Made by a program: the position numbers and the translations under genes. This document shows positions 53,995-62,702 of a DNA stretch of 64,000 bases, piece after piece (the first letter of the stretch is position 1; each line of letters opens with the position of its first letter). Below the pieces are notes generated by a model. That model did no database searches, was not told where the DNA came from, and saw nothing but the letters and a program-made list of their open reading frames with translations. The stretch spans positions 1 to 64,000 of the forward strand of contig JAFYBQ010000021.1 of NCBI GenBank assembly GCA_017540085.1. The letters are read 5' to 3'. This stretch comes from Synergistaceae bacterium. GTDB lineage: Bacteria; Synergistota; Synergistia; Synergistales; Aminobacteriaceae.

Positions 53995-54744
53995 TTATTC
54001 CGTATGGGCTAAAATGAAGTCTGAGACCTTATCCCCGGCTTGGGCGGCTAAAGGTGCGTCAGCCTGCGTGAAATAAATCGTCCTGAGAGTCCCGCCGCGT
54101 GCGTCGAACTCTATCCACTGGTGAATCCCGCCGGAGTAATAAGTTCCGTCATCATGCCTGTGAAGCTCATCGCCAAAAAACTTCAGAAGGTCAGACTCGC
54201 TTGAGCCGATTCGGAGTCCGCCCGCGAATGTCATAGAAGGGTCAACAGTGAAGAAATCCGAGAGATATTCCCCGGATCGGCCTATGATGTATTTTTCCCC
54301 TGCCCAGACCCTAGAGCCTGCGACTGTTAAAGACGGCTTTCCCTTCATGATTCTGTCCGCGATTGCCTTCAAGCTGTCAGCAAAATCGCTGTAGGGGTCT
54401 GACTCCGTGTCAATCTGAAACATGCCCCGTATGTATTCCGCTCTGTTCTCTGTGGCCTGCGCGTATGCCTGAGTCTTTGACATGCCGCCGGACTTCATGA
54501 GCTTCTGCGCTTCATTGTCCCGTCCTGTCTTCAGCCATTGGGACTGGGATTTTTTCAGAGCCGCGAAATCTGCAGGGGATAAAGATTCTTTTGCCGCTGT
54601 CCATGCCTCATTGAGATTTCTGTCTGCCTCCGCGAAAGCAGAGTCCTTCATCATGGCGGTATAATCCTTGTCGCTTAACGCCAGAGCCTGAAACGCACCG
54701 CACATCACAAACACAAATATTAATGCTGAAATTGCCTTCTTCAT
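53995..54744 (-). CDS. Exported LprI-like (DUF1311) protein with extra C-terminal domain
   Basis: 249 residues. Signal peptide MKKAISALIFVFVMCGAFQA. Residues about 35-115 match DUF1311/LprI (ADRNLNEAWTAAKESLSPAD then QSQWLKTGRD), a helical domain linked to lysozyme inhibition in some bacteria. The C-terminal 120 residues (GSRVWAGEKYIIGRSGEYLSD, IGSSESDLLKFFG, YYSGGIHQWIEFD) form a separate beta-rich domain I do not recognise. The start has a GGAGGC Shine-Dalgarno. Confidence 0.75.
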   Translation of the reverse strand: MKKAISALIFVFVMCGAFQALALSDKDYTAMMKDSAFAEADRNLNEAWTAAKESLSPADFAALKKSQSQWLKTGRDNEAQKLMKSGGMSKTQAYAQATENRAEYIRGMFQIDTESDPYSDFADSLKAIADRIMKGKPSLTVAGSRVWAGEKYIIGRSGEYLSDFFTVDPSMTFAGGLRIGSSESDLLKFFGDELHRHDDGTYYSGGIHQWIEFDARGGTLRTIYFTQADAPLAAQAGDKVSDFILAHTE

Positions 54745-54989
54745 GTGAATGCCTCCTGTGAATTTTTCGGGAATATTATAACCTGTGCCTGATGAGATTC
54801 TGACAGCATGAAGTTAGCAATCTCCGATACGTTTTTGTGCACCCGTTCTATGTCCTTTCCCAGACTTCTATTATTCCTCCGTCCGGCTGTATGCTTGCTT
54901 CCGTTTTTGCCTAGCTTCCGAATATCCCTTCAGCCCCGTGCGATTCTTTGTGCTGGCTCGTTAATCTTCCTGACTGTCTCATGACCGGA

Positions 54990-56030
54990 TTATATCACCC
55001 CCGAAATTACCCCACCGCCTATCACATATTCACCGTCATATATCACCGCAGACTGACCCACAGCAGGACTCCTCACAGCCCCGTCAAACTCAATCACCAT
55101 TTCACCCGGCCCGGTCTGGTTCACGGTGCAAGGGATCTCAAGCTGGCGGTAACGCACCTTCACACACGCCCGGAAATTCTCAGGCAGAGTCTCACACGCA
55201 ACGAGATTAACATCCCTCACAGTGATTCTCCGGGTGAAGAGTCCCGCGTCAGTCTCAGGAACAAGAGTTACCGTATTCATGGCCTGGTCTATCCGGGAGA
55301 CGTAGAGCCTCGATTTTGCCGCAACACCCAAGCCCCGACGCTGGCCCGCCGTGTAATGTATTATCCCCTTGTGATGGCCGAGAATTTTCCCCGAAGCGTC
55401 AACGAAATCACCGGGCGGGTAAACTTTCCCCGTGTATGACTCGATGAACCCGGCATAATCACCGTCTGGCACAAAGCATATATCCTGCGAGTCATGCCTG
55501 CGGGCGTTCGTGAAGCCGAGACTCTCTGCCAGCTCCCTAACGTCAGGCTTAAGCATTCCTCCGAGCGGAAATTCCGTGTGCGATAACTGCTCCTGTGTCA
55601 TCATGTACAGCACATAGCTCTGGTCTCTCGACAAATCAACAGCCTTGCGCAGAAGCCACCGCCCCGAATCCCGCTCAATTCTAGCGTAATGCCCCGTCGC
55701 AATCATGTCATGCCCCGAAGCCCGCGCATGTCCCAGAAATTCACCGAACTTCATGAACCTGTTGCACTCTATGCAGGGATTCGGAGTACCGCCAGACTCG
55801 TAAACGTTCACGAAACGCCGTATAACGTTGTCCCGGAAAATTTCCCGCATGTCTATAACTTCATGGCCGATATTCAGAGAGTCGCACACAGACCGGGCAT
55901 CAGCGACATTTTTCCCGTCGTCGTCAGAAAGAAGCATTGTAGCCCCCGCGCAGGAGCCGTATTTTTCGCGCACAAGAAAAGCGGAAACGCTGCTGTCAAC
56001 GCCCCCGCTCATCGCAATTAGTATGCTCAT
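54990..56030 (-). CDS. mnmA: tRNA-specific 2-thiouridylase
   Basis: 346 residues. Adds the sulfur of 2-thiouridine at position 34 of Lys, Glu and Gln tRNAs. The PP-loop is AMSGGVDSSVSA, and the two catalytic Cys are C86 (NPCIECN) and C185 (SQDICFVPDG). TAGQRRGLG and the C-terminal barrel VKVRYRQLEIPC are as expected. Slightly shorter than the E. coli enzyme. The aminotransferase gene lies eight bases upstream. Confidence 0.95.
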   Translation of the reverse strand: MSILIAMSGGVDSSVSAFLVREKYGSCAGATMLLSDDDGKNVADARSVCDSLNIGHEVIDMREIFRDNVIRRFVNVYESGGTPNPCIECNRFMKFGEFLGHARASGHDMIATGHYARIERDSGRWLLRKAVDLSRDQSYVLYMMTQEQLSHTEFPLGGMLKPDVRELAESLGFTNARRHDSQDICFVPDGDYAGFIESYTGKVYPPGDFVDASGKILGHHKGIIHYTAGQRRGLGVAAKSRLYVSRIDQAMNTVTLVPETDAGLFTRRITVRDVNLVACETLPENFRACVKVRYRQLEIPCTVNQTGPGEMVIEFDGAVRSPAVGQSAVIYDGEYVIGGGVISGVI

Positions 56031-56037
56031 GAAATTA

Positions 56038-57216
56038 TTACTTCACCATTGCGCCGAGTTTCTGAAGTCTCTTCACTGCCTCCGAAAGTATGTCCTCAGT
56101 CCGTGCGAAATGGAAGCGAATCAGATTGTTGACTGGCTCACGGAAGAAGCTCGAACCCGGAACCGCCGCGACTCCGATGTTCTTGATGACCCACTCGCAG
56201 AAGTCCAGATCGCTCCAGCCCTTGAACTGCGGCAGCTCTAGGAAGTCAGACACGTCAACCATCACGAAATACGAACCCTGCGGGACATTGTGCTTCAGTC
56301 CGGCCTCGTCAAGCCCTTCAAGGAACATATTGCGGAGTTTCGTGTACTTTGCCTGAAGAGCGGCGTAATACTCCGGCGGGAGCATGAACGCTTCTACGGC
56401 GGCCTCCTGTAACGGCGCGGCTGCTCCTACCGTCAGGAAGTCGTGTACCTTCCTCGCCCCGTCAACAACATCAGCAGGCCCGATGAGATAGCCCAAACGC
56501 CAGCCCGTAATGGAGTACGTTTTTGACATTGAGTTGCAGGTGATTACGTGGTCAAAGAGTCCCGGCAATGCTGAAGCGTATACATGTTTGTACGGGTCAA
56601 AGATTATATGCTCGTATACCTCATCCGTTACTATGAATGCGTCATACTTCACCGCAAGCGCGCCGATTTCGGTTAATTCTTTCTCGGTGAAAACTTTTCC
56701 GCATGGGTTTGACGGGTTGCAGATTACTATAGCTTTCGCGCCGTTCCTGAAGCCGTCCTCAATCAATTTAATGTCGTAGTCATATGTCGGAGGCACTAAC
56801 GGAATATATATAGGAGTCGCGCCGGAAAGAATCGAGTCTGCGCCGTAATTTTCGTAGAAGGGAGAGAATACCATAACTTTATCGCCGGGGTTGCATATCG
56901 TCATCATCGCGGCCATCATTGCTTCTGTTGAACCGCATGTGATTACTATCTCGGACTCCGGGTCAATCTCGCGGCCTATTGCTTTGCCCTGCTTGGCGCA
57001 TATAGCATCGCGGAGATTCTTTGCCCCGAATGTTATTGCGTACTGGTGCGGGCCTGTGTGGGCGGCTTTGGCGAGGGAGTCCATCATCTCAGTCGGCGGA
57101 TCCCAGTTAGGGTAACCCTGAGACAAGTTTATTGCTCCGTGCTTGTTGCAGATTCGAGTCATTCGGCGGATTACGGAGTCGGTGAATGTTCCTACCCTGT
57201 CGCTTAATTTGGGCAT
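56038..57216 (-). CDS. Class I/II PLP-dependent aminotransferase
   Basis: 392 residues. Fold-type I aminotransferase with the cofactor Lys at K232 (SMSKTYSITGWRLGY), Asp in VTDEVYEHI, and the substrate carboxylate Arg in NLIRFHFA near 373. The sequence is close to kynurenine/methionine-type aminotransferases (LSQGYPNWDPP near the start). Specificity cannot be set from the sequence. It lies just upstream of mnmA and likely shares its transcript. Confidence 0.9.
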   Translation of the reverse strand: MPKLSDRVGTFTDSVIRRMTRICNKHGAINLSQGYPNWDPPTEMMDSLAKAAHTGPHQYAITFGAKNLRDAICAKQGKAIGREIDPESEIVITCGSTEAMMAAMMTICNPGDKVMVFSPFYENYGADSILSGATPIYIPLVPPTYDYDIKLIEDGFRNGAKAIVICNPSNPCGKVFTEKELTEIGALAVKYDAFIVTDEVYEHIIFDPYKHVYASALPGLFDHVITCNSMSKTYSITGWRLGYLIGPADVVDGARKVHDFLTVGAAAPLQEAAVEAFMLPPEYYAALQAKYTKLRNMFLEGLDEAGLKHNVPQGSYFVMVDVSDFLELPQFKGWSDLDFCEWVIKNIGVAAVPGSSFFREPVNNLIRFHFARTEDILSEAVKRLQKLGAMVK

Positions 57217-57297
57217 GGGATAACTTCATATCCTTTCATGATTGTGTCTTAATGTGAAATTTTACGTTCGGTTTTGAGAATTTGCAATATTCTTGTA

Positions 57298-57894
57298 TCA
57301 ACCCTGCTTCATGAACAAGCCCGCTATAGCCGTAACAGATTTCACAGGCGACATCATCATAGACCGCGTTACGCTGAGTCCGATTCGTTTCGTTGCGTTC
57401 AGTATCGTGATAATGTCATCGGTAACATTCATGCTCAAATCCCCGTAGCCCGGGCTGAATCTCGATGTCATTCTCTCACCCGGGCGAAGCCAGCCTGCAA
57501 TATCGCTCCTGAGGTACTCGTCAATGTACGAGTCAATCATCACTGAAGCACATGCGTCAAGCGCGAGTCCGTCAAGCATATTCCTGTTCTGCGCCAGTGT
57601 AATCTGCCTGTCTGTCTCATGACCCAGCGTCGCCGCAATCACTATGCAGTCCGTGCTTCTTGACGTGAGCCGGGCAATGTCATCGCTGTAGATATACGCT
57701 CCCTCAAGCTCTATACCGCCGTCAAAATGTATGATGTGAAATCTCCCCCAGACGCACCGCGGTTCAATGCAGGCTTCAAGTTTCCCGAAAGCCTCGGCGA
57801 CAGTGCGCGCTAATTCTTCCGTCTGGCCTCCGGGAGGGATTCCCATGTATCGGAGCGCGTCAATTATCTGCTTATCTGTCGGAATGAACTGCAT
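57298..57894 (-). CDS. B12-dependent methionine synthase activation-domain protein
   Basis: About 198 residues from ATG 57894, which lies inside the 3' end of metF. A start further upstream would extend deeper into it. The sequence (GGIELEGAYIYSDDIARL, AATLGHETDRQI, RFSPGYGDLSMN then QNRNMLDGLALDACAS) matches the stand-alone activation domain that uses SAM to reactivate cob(II)alamin in methionine synthases lacking this domain. The overlap with metF supports one methyl-transfer operon. A split MetH partner is expected outside this window. Confidence 0.85.
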   Translation of the reverse strand: MQFIPTDKQIIDALRYMGIPPGGQTEELARTVAEAFGKLEACIEPRCVWGRFHIIHFDGGIELEGAYIYSDDIARLTSRSTDCIVIAATLGHETDRQITLAQNRNMLDGLALDACASVMIDSYIDEYLRSDIAGWLRPGERMTSRFSPGYGDLSMNVTDDIITILNATKRIGLSVTRSMMMSPVKSVTAIAGLFMKQG

Positions 57895-58759
57895 AACGCT
57901 TTGTGTAAAGCACCGAACGTATACCCGAATCAATCCGCCTCACCGTGTCGGCCTGATTCATAGTATACAGGTGAATCCCCTCAACGCCCCGCGCTAGAAG
58001 GTCTATTATCTGCTCGGTTGCGTAGGCTATTCCGGCTTCCTTTACGGCTCCCTGATGATGTCCGTATGCGTCAACGAATCTCCTCACACGCTCCGGGACT
58101 GAGGCACCGCACATTTCAACGACTTTCGGAATCTGTGCCGCCGCTGTGATGGGCATTATCCCGGCGATTATCGGCTGAGTGATTCCCATTTCACGCGCTC
58201 TTTCACGCCACGCGCAGAAAATATCATTGTCAAAGAATAGCTGCGAGATTAAGCCCTTTACACCGAGACTGCATTTTTCTTTGAGGTGATACAAATCCTG
58301 CTCAACGGATTCTGACTCCGGGTGTTTTTCCGGGTAGCAGGCCGCGAAAATGTCAAAGTCATCGCCGTATTCCTCGTGAATGAACGCGATTAACTCCGAG
58401 GCGTGGTGAAATTCTCCGAGATCTGACTCGTCTTTGAGGTCGCCCCTTAACGCTAGAATGTTGCGGACGTTGCTGGCTTTCAGGCGGTCGAGAATCGCTT
58501 TGAGTTCGGCGCGTGTTGTGCCTACGCAGGTAAGGTGCGCGACTCCGTTTACGTGATAGCGGTTCTGAATCCCTGACGCAATTTCTACGGTGTTGTCCCG
58601 GCTTGAGCCTCCCGCACCGTAAGTTACGCTGATTAAATCCGGGTTGAAGCTCACTAGGCTGTCTATTACGCCGTAGGTGCCTTCTGTGCTTTTGTTGCCT
58701 TTCGGGGGGAAAATCTCGAATGTGTAGCTCGGCGCGAGTTTGTCAAAAAATCTGTCCAT
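57872..58759 (-). CDS. metF: Methylenetetrahydrofolate reductase
   Basis: About 295 residues from ATG 58759, with AAGGAG about 10 bases upstream. The longer frame has no such site and would run into the esterase gene. Flavoprotein that makes 5-methyl-THF for methionine synthesis. SYTFEIFPPKG holds the catalytic Glu. SVTYGAGGSSRD, HLTCVG and NILALRGD are canonical. It overlaps the following B12-activation gene by 23 bases. Confidence 0.95.
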   Translation of the reverse strand: MDRFFDKLAPSYTFEIFPPKGNKSTEGTYGVIDSLVSFNPDLISVTYGAGGSSRDNTVEIASGIQNRYHVNGVAHLTCVGTTRAELKAILDRLKASNVRNILALRGDLKDESDLGEFHHASELIAFIHEEYGDDFDIFAACYPEKHPESESVEQDLYHLKEKCSLGVKGLISQLFFDNDIFCAWRERAREMGITQPIIAGIMPITAAAQIPKVVEMCGASVPERVRRFVDAYGHHQGAVKEAGIAYATEQIIDLLARGVEGIHLYTMNQADTVRRIDSGIRSVLYTKRYAVHSDR

Positions 58760-58761
58760 AA

Positions 58762-59685
58762 TTATTTTGTCTCCTTCTTCTGCGCTAAAAGCCATTCCCT
58801 TATTGCCTCTGTCCTGTAAGCATAATCGAATGATGACATATGCTCGGAAAAATTCCCGTCTGTCATGGCCGGCAATGTGCTTCCCTTCGTGAACATGATG
58901 AAATTCACGGGCAGGCTTTTTATGAGCGCGATTGCTGGGTCTTTTGCGTTCACGTTCATGCTGACGGTGAAACTTCTGCTGCTGTCATTCCTGAACATGT
59001 CAATCACTTCATTCATTCCGGCCGATGCTTTCGGGTCTCCTGCTGAAGCGGCGTAAACGAATTTTTGAGTCAGAAGTCCTTTCAGCGCGTTGATGTCCCA
59101 TTGACCCGACACAAACATGCAGGCCGTGAACATGTCCGGGTATTTCGCCGCCAACACAAGAAACGTCATACAGCCCATCGACTGCCCTGTAGCATATACC
59201 CGCGACTCATCAGCAGGATAATGTTTCACCGCCCATTTCACGAATCTTGCTGTGAGTTCGACATATTGACTCTCCGTGAAGCCGTTATGATCGTCAAGCA
59301 CAATTTCCGGGTACGATGGCACAATCACAACGCAGTCATGACGGCACCAGATGAGTCCGCCGAGTCCCTGAGTGAGGGAATAATTTACGTCCTTCCCTGC
59401 CGAGCTTGCGTCAGCGATGAAGAATACAGCGGGAAATTTTTTGTCCGCAGAATAATTTTCAGGAACGTAAACCGCAAACGGCAGCTTCATTCCTGAGTCA
59501 TCAATATATTCTGAATGCGTGAATTTCTTGGCGTATTCTGTGATTAGAGACTGTAATAATTTGTCGGCGGATTTGTCCGGGCGGTAAATGTCTGCGCGTC
59601 TTGCTGAACGGAAATTTTCATCCGCGCTTGAGGCGTAACACGCTGTAGAAATCAGGAGCATTGCGAGGAGAATAATTTTCCTCAC
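58762..59685 (-). CDS. Exported esterase-like alpha/beta hydrolase
   Basis: About 307 residues from GTG 59685, which overlaps the speD stop (GTGA) and follows AAGGAC. Signal peptide RKIILLAMLLISTACYASS; a lipobox is not clear-cut (STAC). The nucleophile is S169 in ATGQSMGCM. FAVYVPENYSADKKFPAVFFI and the C-terminal His region (SEHMSSFDYAYR) fit the feruloyl-esterase/PHB-depolymerase-like group. The substrate is probably an ester in plant or polymer material. The position between speD and metF looks incidental. Confidence 0.82.
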   Translation of the reverse strand: MRKIILLAMLLISTACYASSADENFRSARRADIYRPDKSADKLLQSLITEYAKKFTHSEYIDDSGMKLPFAVYVPENYSADKKFPAVFFIADASSAGKDVNYSLTQGLGGLIWCRHDCVVIVPSYPEIVLDDHNGFTESQYVELTARFVKWAVKHYPADESRVYATGQSMGCMTFLVLAAKYPDMFTACMFVSGQWDINALKGLLTQKFVYAASAGDPKASAGMNEVIDMFRNDSSRSFTVSMNVNAKDPAIALIKSLPVNFIMFTKGSTLPAMTDGNFSEHMSSFDYAYRTEAIREWLLAQKKETK

Positions 59686-60095
59686 GGTTTGAGTCCTTCT
59701 TTCCTGTCTTCCTCCCACGTAATGAACGAGTGATAATATTTCTGGTCATTGTCGTCAAGCCCGCGTGTGATTTCTGTTATGTGAATGTGCGAGGCTTTCA
59801 CCTTTTCGAGGACGTAATCGACCGCTTTCATCGGGTCAGTGTGTGCGCCGCAGGTGAAAATGTCCAAGGCCATGTAATTCACTTCCGGCCATGTGTGAAT
59901 GGACAAGTGCGACTCACTGATTACGACTACTCCGCTAACGCCATTGGGGGGAAATTTGTTGAACGACACCGACCAGACTTGAGCATGTGCGCGGTTGGCG
60001 GCCTCAACAAGAATATCCTGAAGTCTTGCAACGTTTGTGATTGTTTCATCACAGCCTGATACTTCAACGATATAGTGAACACCTTTAGGGGACAA
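59682..60095 (-). CDS. speD: S-adenosylmethionine decarboxylase proenzyme
   Basis: 137 residues, the short class 1B type. The chain cleaves itself at S62 in ISESHLSIHTWPE to make the pyruvoyl group. FTCGAHTDPMKAVDYV holds the catalytic Cys. It supplies decarboxylated SAM for spermidine. Start is TTG at 60095, with GGGAGG about 13 bases upstream, a rather long spacing. No speE follows; the esterase gene overlaps its end. Confidence 0.93.
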   Translation of the reverse strand: MSPKGVHYIVEVSGCDETITNVARLQDILVEAANRAHAQVWSVSFNKFPPNGVSGVVVISESHLSIHTWPEVNYMALDIFTCGAHTDPMKAVDYVLEKVKASHIHITEITRGLDDNDQKYYHSFITWEEDRKEGLKP

Positions 60096-60507
60096 TTTAG
60101 AATCTCAGCCTCCCGTAAAAATGAATTTATAGTGAACATAGTGTAGAATAACATATCATGGAATTTTATCACACTGCGGACTGTTTTTAATGCAGAGAAG
60201 TAAAGCGTAATACGGAGGCATAATTTCAAATGCTTGCACAAAATTCAGGAAAATGCCTCTTGACTTATGAAGATATATATGCGTAAAAGGCTTCGGGCTT
60301 CGGCATAACTATTCCCCAAAATTCCCCCTTAATCATTACTGCACACCTGCGTTAAGTCATTGGTCATCTATAGGCTTCTGGAATGACGGTACAGGTCTCC
60401 TATGGTAGCGTCCGCAAGAAGAGGCGCAGAAGGTCGGGCGCGGTTATCCGTGTCCAAAGCATATTAATTCACCAAAGCATATTAATTCATAGGAGGCAAG
60501 ATTAATC
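60096..60507. other. Intergenic region with promoter-like boxes and possible leader structure
   Basis: 412 bases between divergent speD and the exported-protein gene. On the plus strand TTGACT (60260-60265) is followed by AT-rich ATATAT/TAAAAG boxes. CTATAGG near 60369 can pair with CCTATGG near 60399, and a G/C-rich stretch follows, so a folded leader is possible. A perfect 18-base tandem repeat lies at 60454-60489. No protein frame with a start site was found. Confidence 0.4.
60454..60489 (+). repeat. Perfect 18-bp tandem duplication
   Basis: CCAAAGCATATTAATTCA occurs twice without gap (60454-60471 and 60472-60489), ending just before the AGGAGG Shine-Dalgarno of the next gene. Perfect identity suggests a recent duplication or a repeated regulatory site. 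Confidence 0.9.
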
Positions 60508-60969
60508 ATGAAGGCAAAAATTTTGTCAGGGCTTCTTCTCCTTGCTCTGACATTCGCGGCACTTCCGCACGGCGCAGAGGCAGCAGCAAAAACACCGAAG
60601 GCCATTGCGGACACGTACACTTTCGACGGCATAACCTACTACAACGTCAACTCACAGAACTTCAACAGCGACAAGAAATTCTACGTTGATGTGAGCTCCA
60701 CTAAGCACAGTGCTATCGGCGGACGCTCAATCGGAGATCTCTGGCTGATGGCGGCTGCGGGAATGGGAAAAAGTCTAGTGAGAACAGGTTCTGAGGGTAT
60801 GCCCGATAATTATCTGGCTATACTGAAGCAGTGTATGTTGACCGGCAGCATTCCTCTTAATTCTGGAAACTATAGATACACAACCTCACTTCCGGAATGG
60901 AAAAACTACGACAGCGGATATGTAGAGACAAGCGCAATGATTGAGGTACCTGGGCGGAGAATGAAATGA
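60508..60969 (+). CDS. Exported protein of unknown function, 153 aa
   Basis: 153 residues after AGGAGG (60490-60496). Signal peptide MKAKILSGLLLLALTFAALP then HGAEAAA. The mature part has aromatic and Asn-rich segments (YTFDGITYYNVNSQNFNSDKKFY) and a middle helix (SIGDLWLMAAAGMGKSL). No family recognised. A terminator follows, so it is monocistronic. The duplicated element in its leader may affect expression. Confidence 0.7.
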   Translation: MKAKILSGLLLLALTFAALPHGAEAAAKTPKAIADTYTFDGITYYNVNSQNFNSDKKFYVDVSSTKHSAIGGRSIGDLWLMAAAGMGKSLVRTGSEGMPDNYLAILKQCMLTGSIPLNSGNYRYTTSLPEWKNYDSGYVETSAMIEVPGRRMK

Positions 60970-60970
60970 A

Positions 60971-61009
60971 AAATCCCCTCAGCCTTTTGCGACTGCGGGG
61001 ACTTTTTTA
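60971..61009 (+). terminator. Intrinsic terminator
   Basis: ATCCCC pairs with CGGGGA with an inner CAG/CTG helix, followed by CTTTTTT. It ends the exported-protein gene. Confidence 0.75.
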
Positions 61010-61036
61010 CCTTAACGGGAAAAATTTGCAGCTCGG

Positions 61037-61708
61037 TTAAGAAATCCCGCGCATGTTCCATTCAGGACTGAGATATTTACCGCGCATAATCCTGTCAACA
61101 TTGTCATAATCATTCTGAGTCAGAGTCAAATTTTCGGATATTCCCATCCTGCTGCGTATCGCCGTCATAAAGTCATCAGCCGAAATATTTTTCCTCAGAA
61201 GCGGCCTGATGTTAGCGATTTTCCCCGAACGCCTCAAAACCTGCGGGATTATTCCCAGCTCCGAGTCAAATAACAGTGTGCCGTGATGAAGGATTCTGCC
61301 GTCATGATGATACTGCGCCCCGCCGGAAATTTTGCGCCCGTCAGAAAGAATATCATTATGCCGAAATTCGAGTCTCCTAACGCCCAGCCCCGAAAGAATT
61401 TCCATGATTATCCGCGAGAAATGCTCAAGAGTCAGCCTCCTGTCGTCCGCCAAAATAAAGCTGTAATTCACGTTGCCCAAGTCATGATAGACAGCACCGC
61501 CCCCGGAATTACGCCGTATGACCTGAATCCCGTTATCCCTCGCAAAGTCCGTGAACACCTCCGACTCGACGGCCTGAAAGCGGCCTATTATCACTGAGGG
61601 GGAATTACGCCACAGCATGAAGACATCAGCATCGAGTCCGCAGATATATTCCTCGCAGGCGAGATTGTACGCGGGCGACACTGAGCTGGAGTCAGCAAAC
61701 TTAATCAT
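61037..61708 (-). CDS. lplA: Lipoate-protein ligase A, catalytic domain only
   Basis: 223 residues. Attaches lipoate to E2 or H proteins. RRNSGGGAVYHDLGNVNYS is the family core, K126 in RKISGGAQYHH the catalytic Lys, and ILHHGTLLFD the binding strand. The C-terminal accessory domain of E. coli LplA is missing, as in split ligases that need a separate LplB, or in octanoyl/lipoyl transferase relatives. The start overlaps the end of the unknown upstream gene by eight bases, so they are co-transcribed. Confidence 0.9.
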   Translation of the reverse strand: MIKFADSSSVSPAYNLACEEYICGLDADVFMLWRNSPSVIIGRFQAVESEVFTDFARDNGIQVIRRNSGGGAVYHDLGNVNYSFILADDRRLTLEHFSRIIMEILSGLGVRRLEFRHNDILSDGRKISGGAQYHHDGRILHHGTLLFDSELGIIPQVLRRSGKIANIRPLLRKNISADDFMTAIRSRMGISENLTLTQNDYDNVDRIMRGKYLSPEWNMRGIS

Positions 61709-62702
61709 AATCCTGAATATCAGGGCGCAGAATCTTCACGGTCTCCTCCGCAAACCAGTCGTAAAACATCGGCTTGACTTCCTGAGTCCGCAAATGTTCA
61801 ACGCTTGTCCCGATAATGTACATTGGCCGGGCAAGGTCAACAAGATCTTTTCCGTATGACCTTAGAGTCTGAGTCAGCGCGTCAAGCTCCGTGTCTGTGT
61901 CTGTTACGAGCGTCAATAGCTTCATCGGCTCTTGTTCCTCCGAGTCCATGTCGAACCATCCCGGAATATATATGCGTCTCTGAAGCGTGAAGAGTATGTG
62001 AATTTTTCCGATTAGCGGCAATAACTCTTGAGGCTTCTCCCTGACCTTGTGCGCGAAAATGAGACTCGCATTCACGAACCTGAATATATCCTCTTCAGGC
62101 GCGGGCATCTGCCTGTAATGCTCGAAATCATGGTGATGTCTCAGCACAAAATCAACGGTGAAATTTCCGCAGGGTACATGATTCTTTCTGACCCACGAGT
62201 CAAGCGCGGGCTGTCCCGGAGCAGGGAGCTTCCTCGCCTCCCAGCCCTTATCGGGAAATTCGGCCATGAACGAGCGCAGATAGTCATTCTCAGGCCACAG
62301 GGCTTTGACGCGTCCATTAACCGCAAAATATTCATCATCATTCAGCATTGGCGACAGCGGGAACGTTTCATTAACCGTAAATTCCTTTATGCCCCATTGA
62401 GTCATGAATGCCCGGTCAAGAAGCTGTGTCATTCGGTTGATTTCGAGCTGATTATTTGCCGTGTCTGCGTCATTGATGATACGTGTGATTTTGCTGACGG
62501 GGACAAAGTTTTCACGCGATAAATTTTCCCGCTCCTGAATGCCCGCCTGCGTAATGATATAGCCATTTCCGAGCCGCAAAATTTTCCCGGAAGCCTCAAG
62601 CACCGCGAGGGAGCCGGGATTTTCGCCCGAAAGTCTCACCGTCTCAGCGTCCCAGCAGGGATAATCATCCGAGAACAGCAATAATATATTACTCGTCATC
62701 AT
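61701..62702 (-). CDS. Unknown protein, tandem paralog 2
   Basis: 333 residues, no signal peptide or membrane helix. It is a close paralog of the gene upstream, with conserved blocks INRMTQLLDRAFMTQWGIKE, NETFPLSPMLNDDEYFA, CGNFTVDFVLR, IGKIHILFTLQRRIYIPGWFD, YIIGTSVEHLR and FYDWFAEETVKILRPD. The N-terminal 80 residues may be winged-helix-like (LRLGNGYIITQAGI). I do not recognise the family. It overlaps both the upstream paralog and lplA, so a shared transcript is likely. Confidence 0.8.
   Translation of the reverse strand: MMTSNILLLFSDDYPCWDAETVRLSGENPGSLAVLEASGKILRLGNGYIITQAGIQERENLSRENFVPVSKITRIINDADTANNQLEINRMTQLLDRAFMTQWGIKEFTVNETFPLSPMLNDDEYFAVNGRVKALWPENDYLRSFMAEFPDKGWEARKLPAPGQPALDSWVRKNHVPCGNFTVDFVLRHHHDFEHYRQMPAPEEDIFRFVNASLIFAHKVREKPQELLPLIGKIHILFTLQRRIYIPGWFDMDSEEQEPMKLLTLVTDTDTELDALTQTLRSYGKDLVDLARPMYIIGTSVEHLRTQEVKPMFYDWFAEETVKILRPDIQDYD

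Noticed and set aside
54745-54989. A gene or RNA in the gap between the LprI-like gene and mnmA
   Set aside because: Only very short frames without start signals and no clear hairpins; nothing could be supported.
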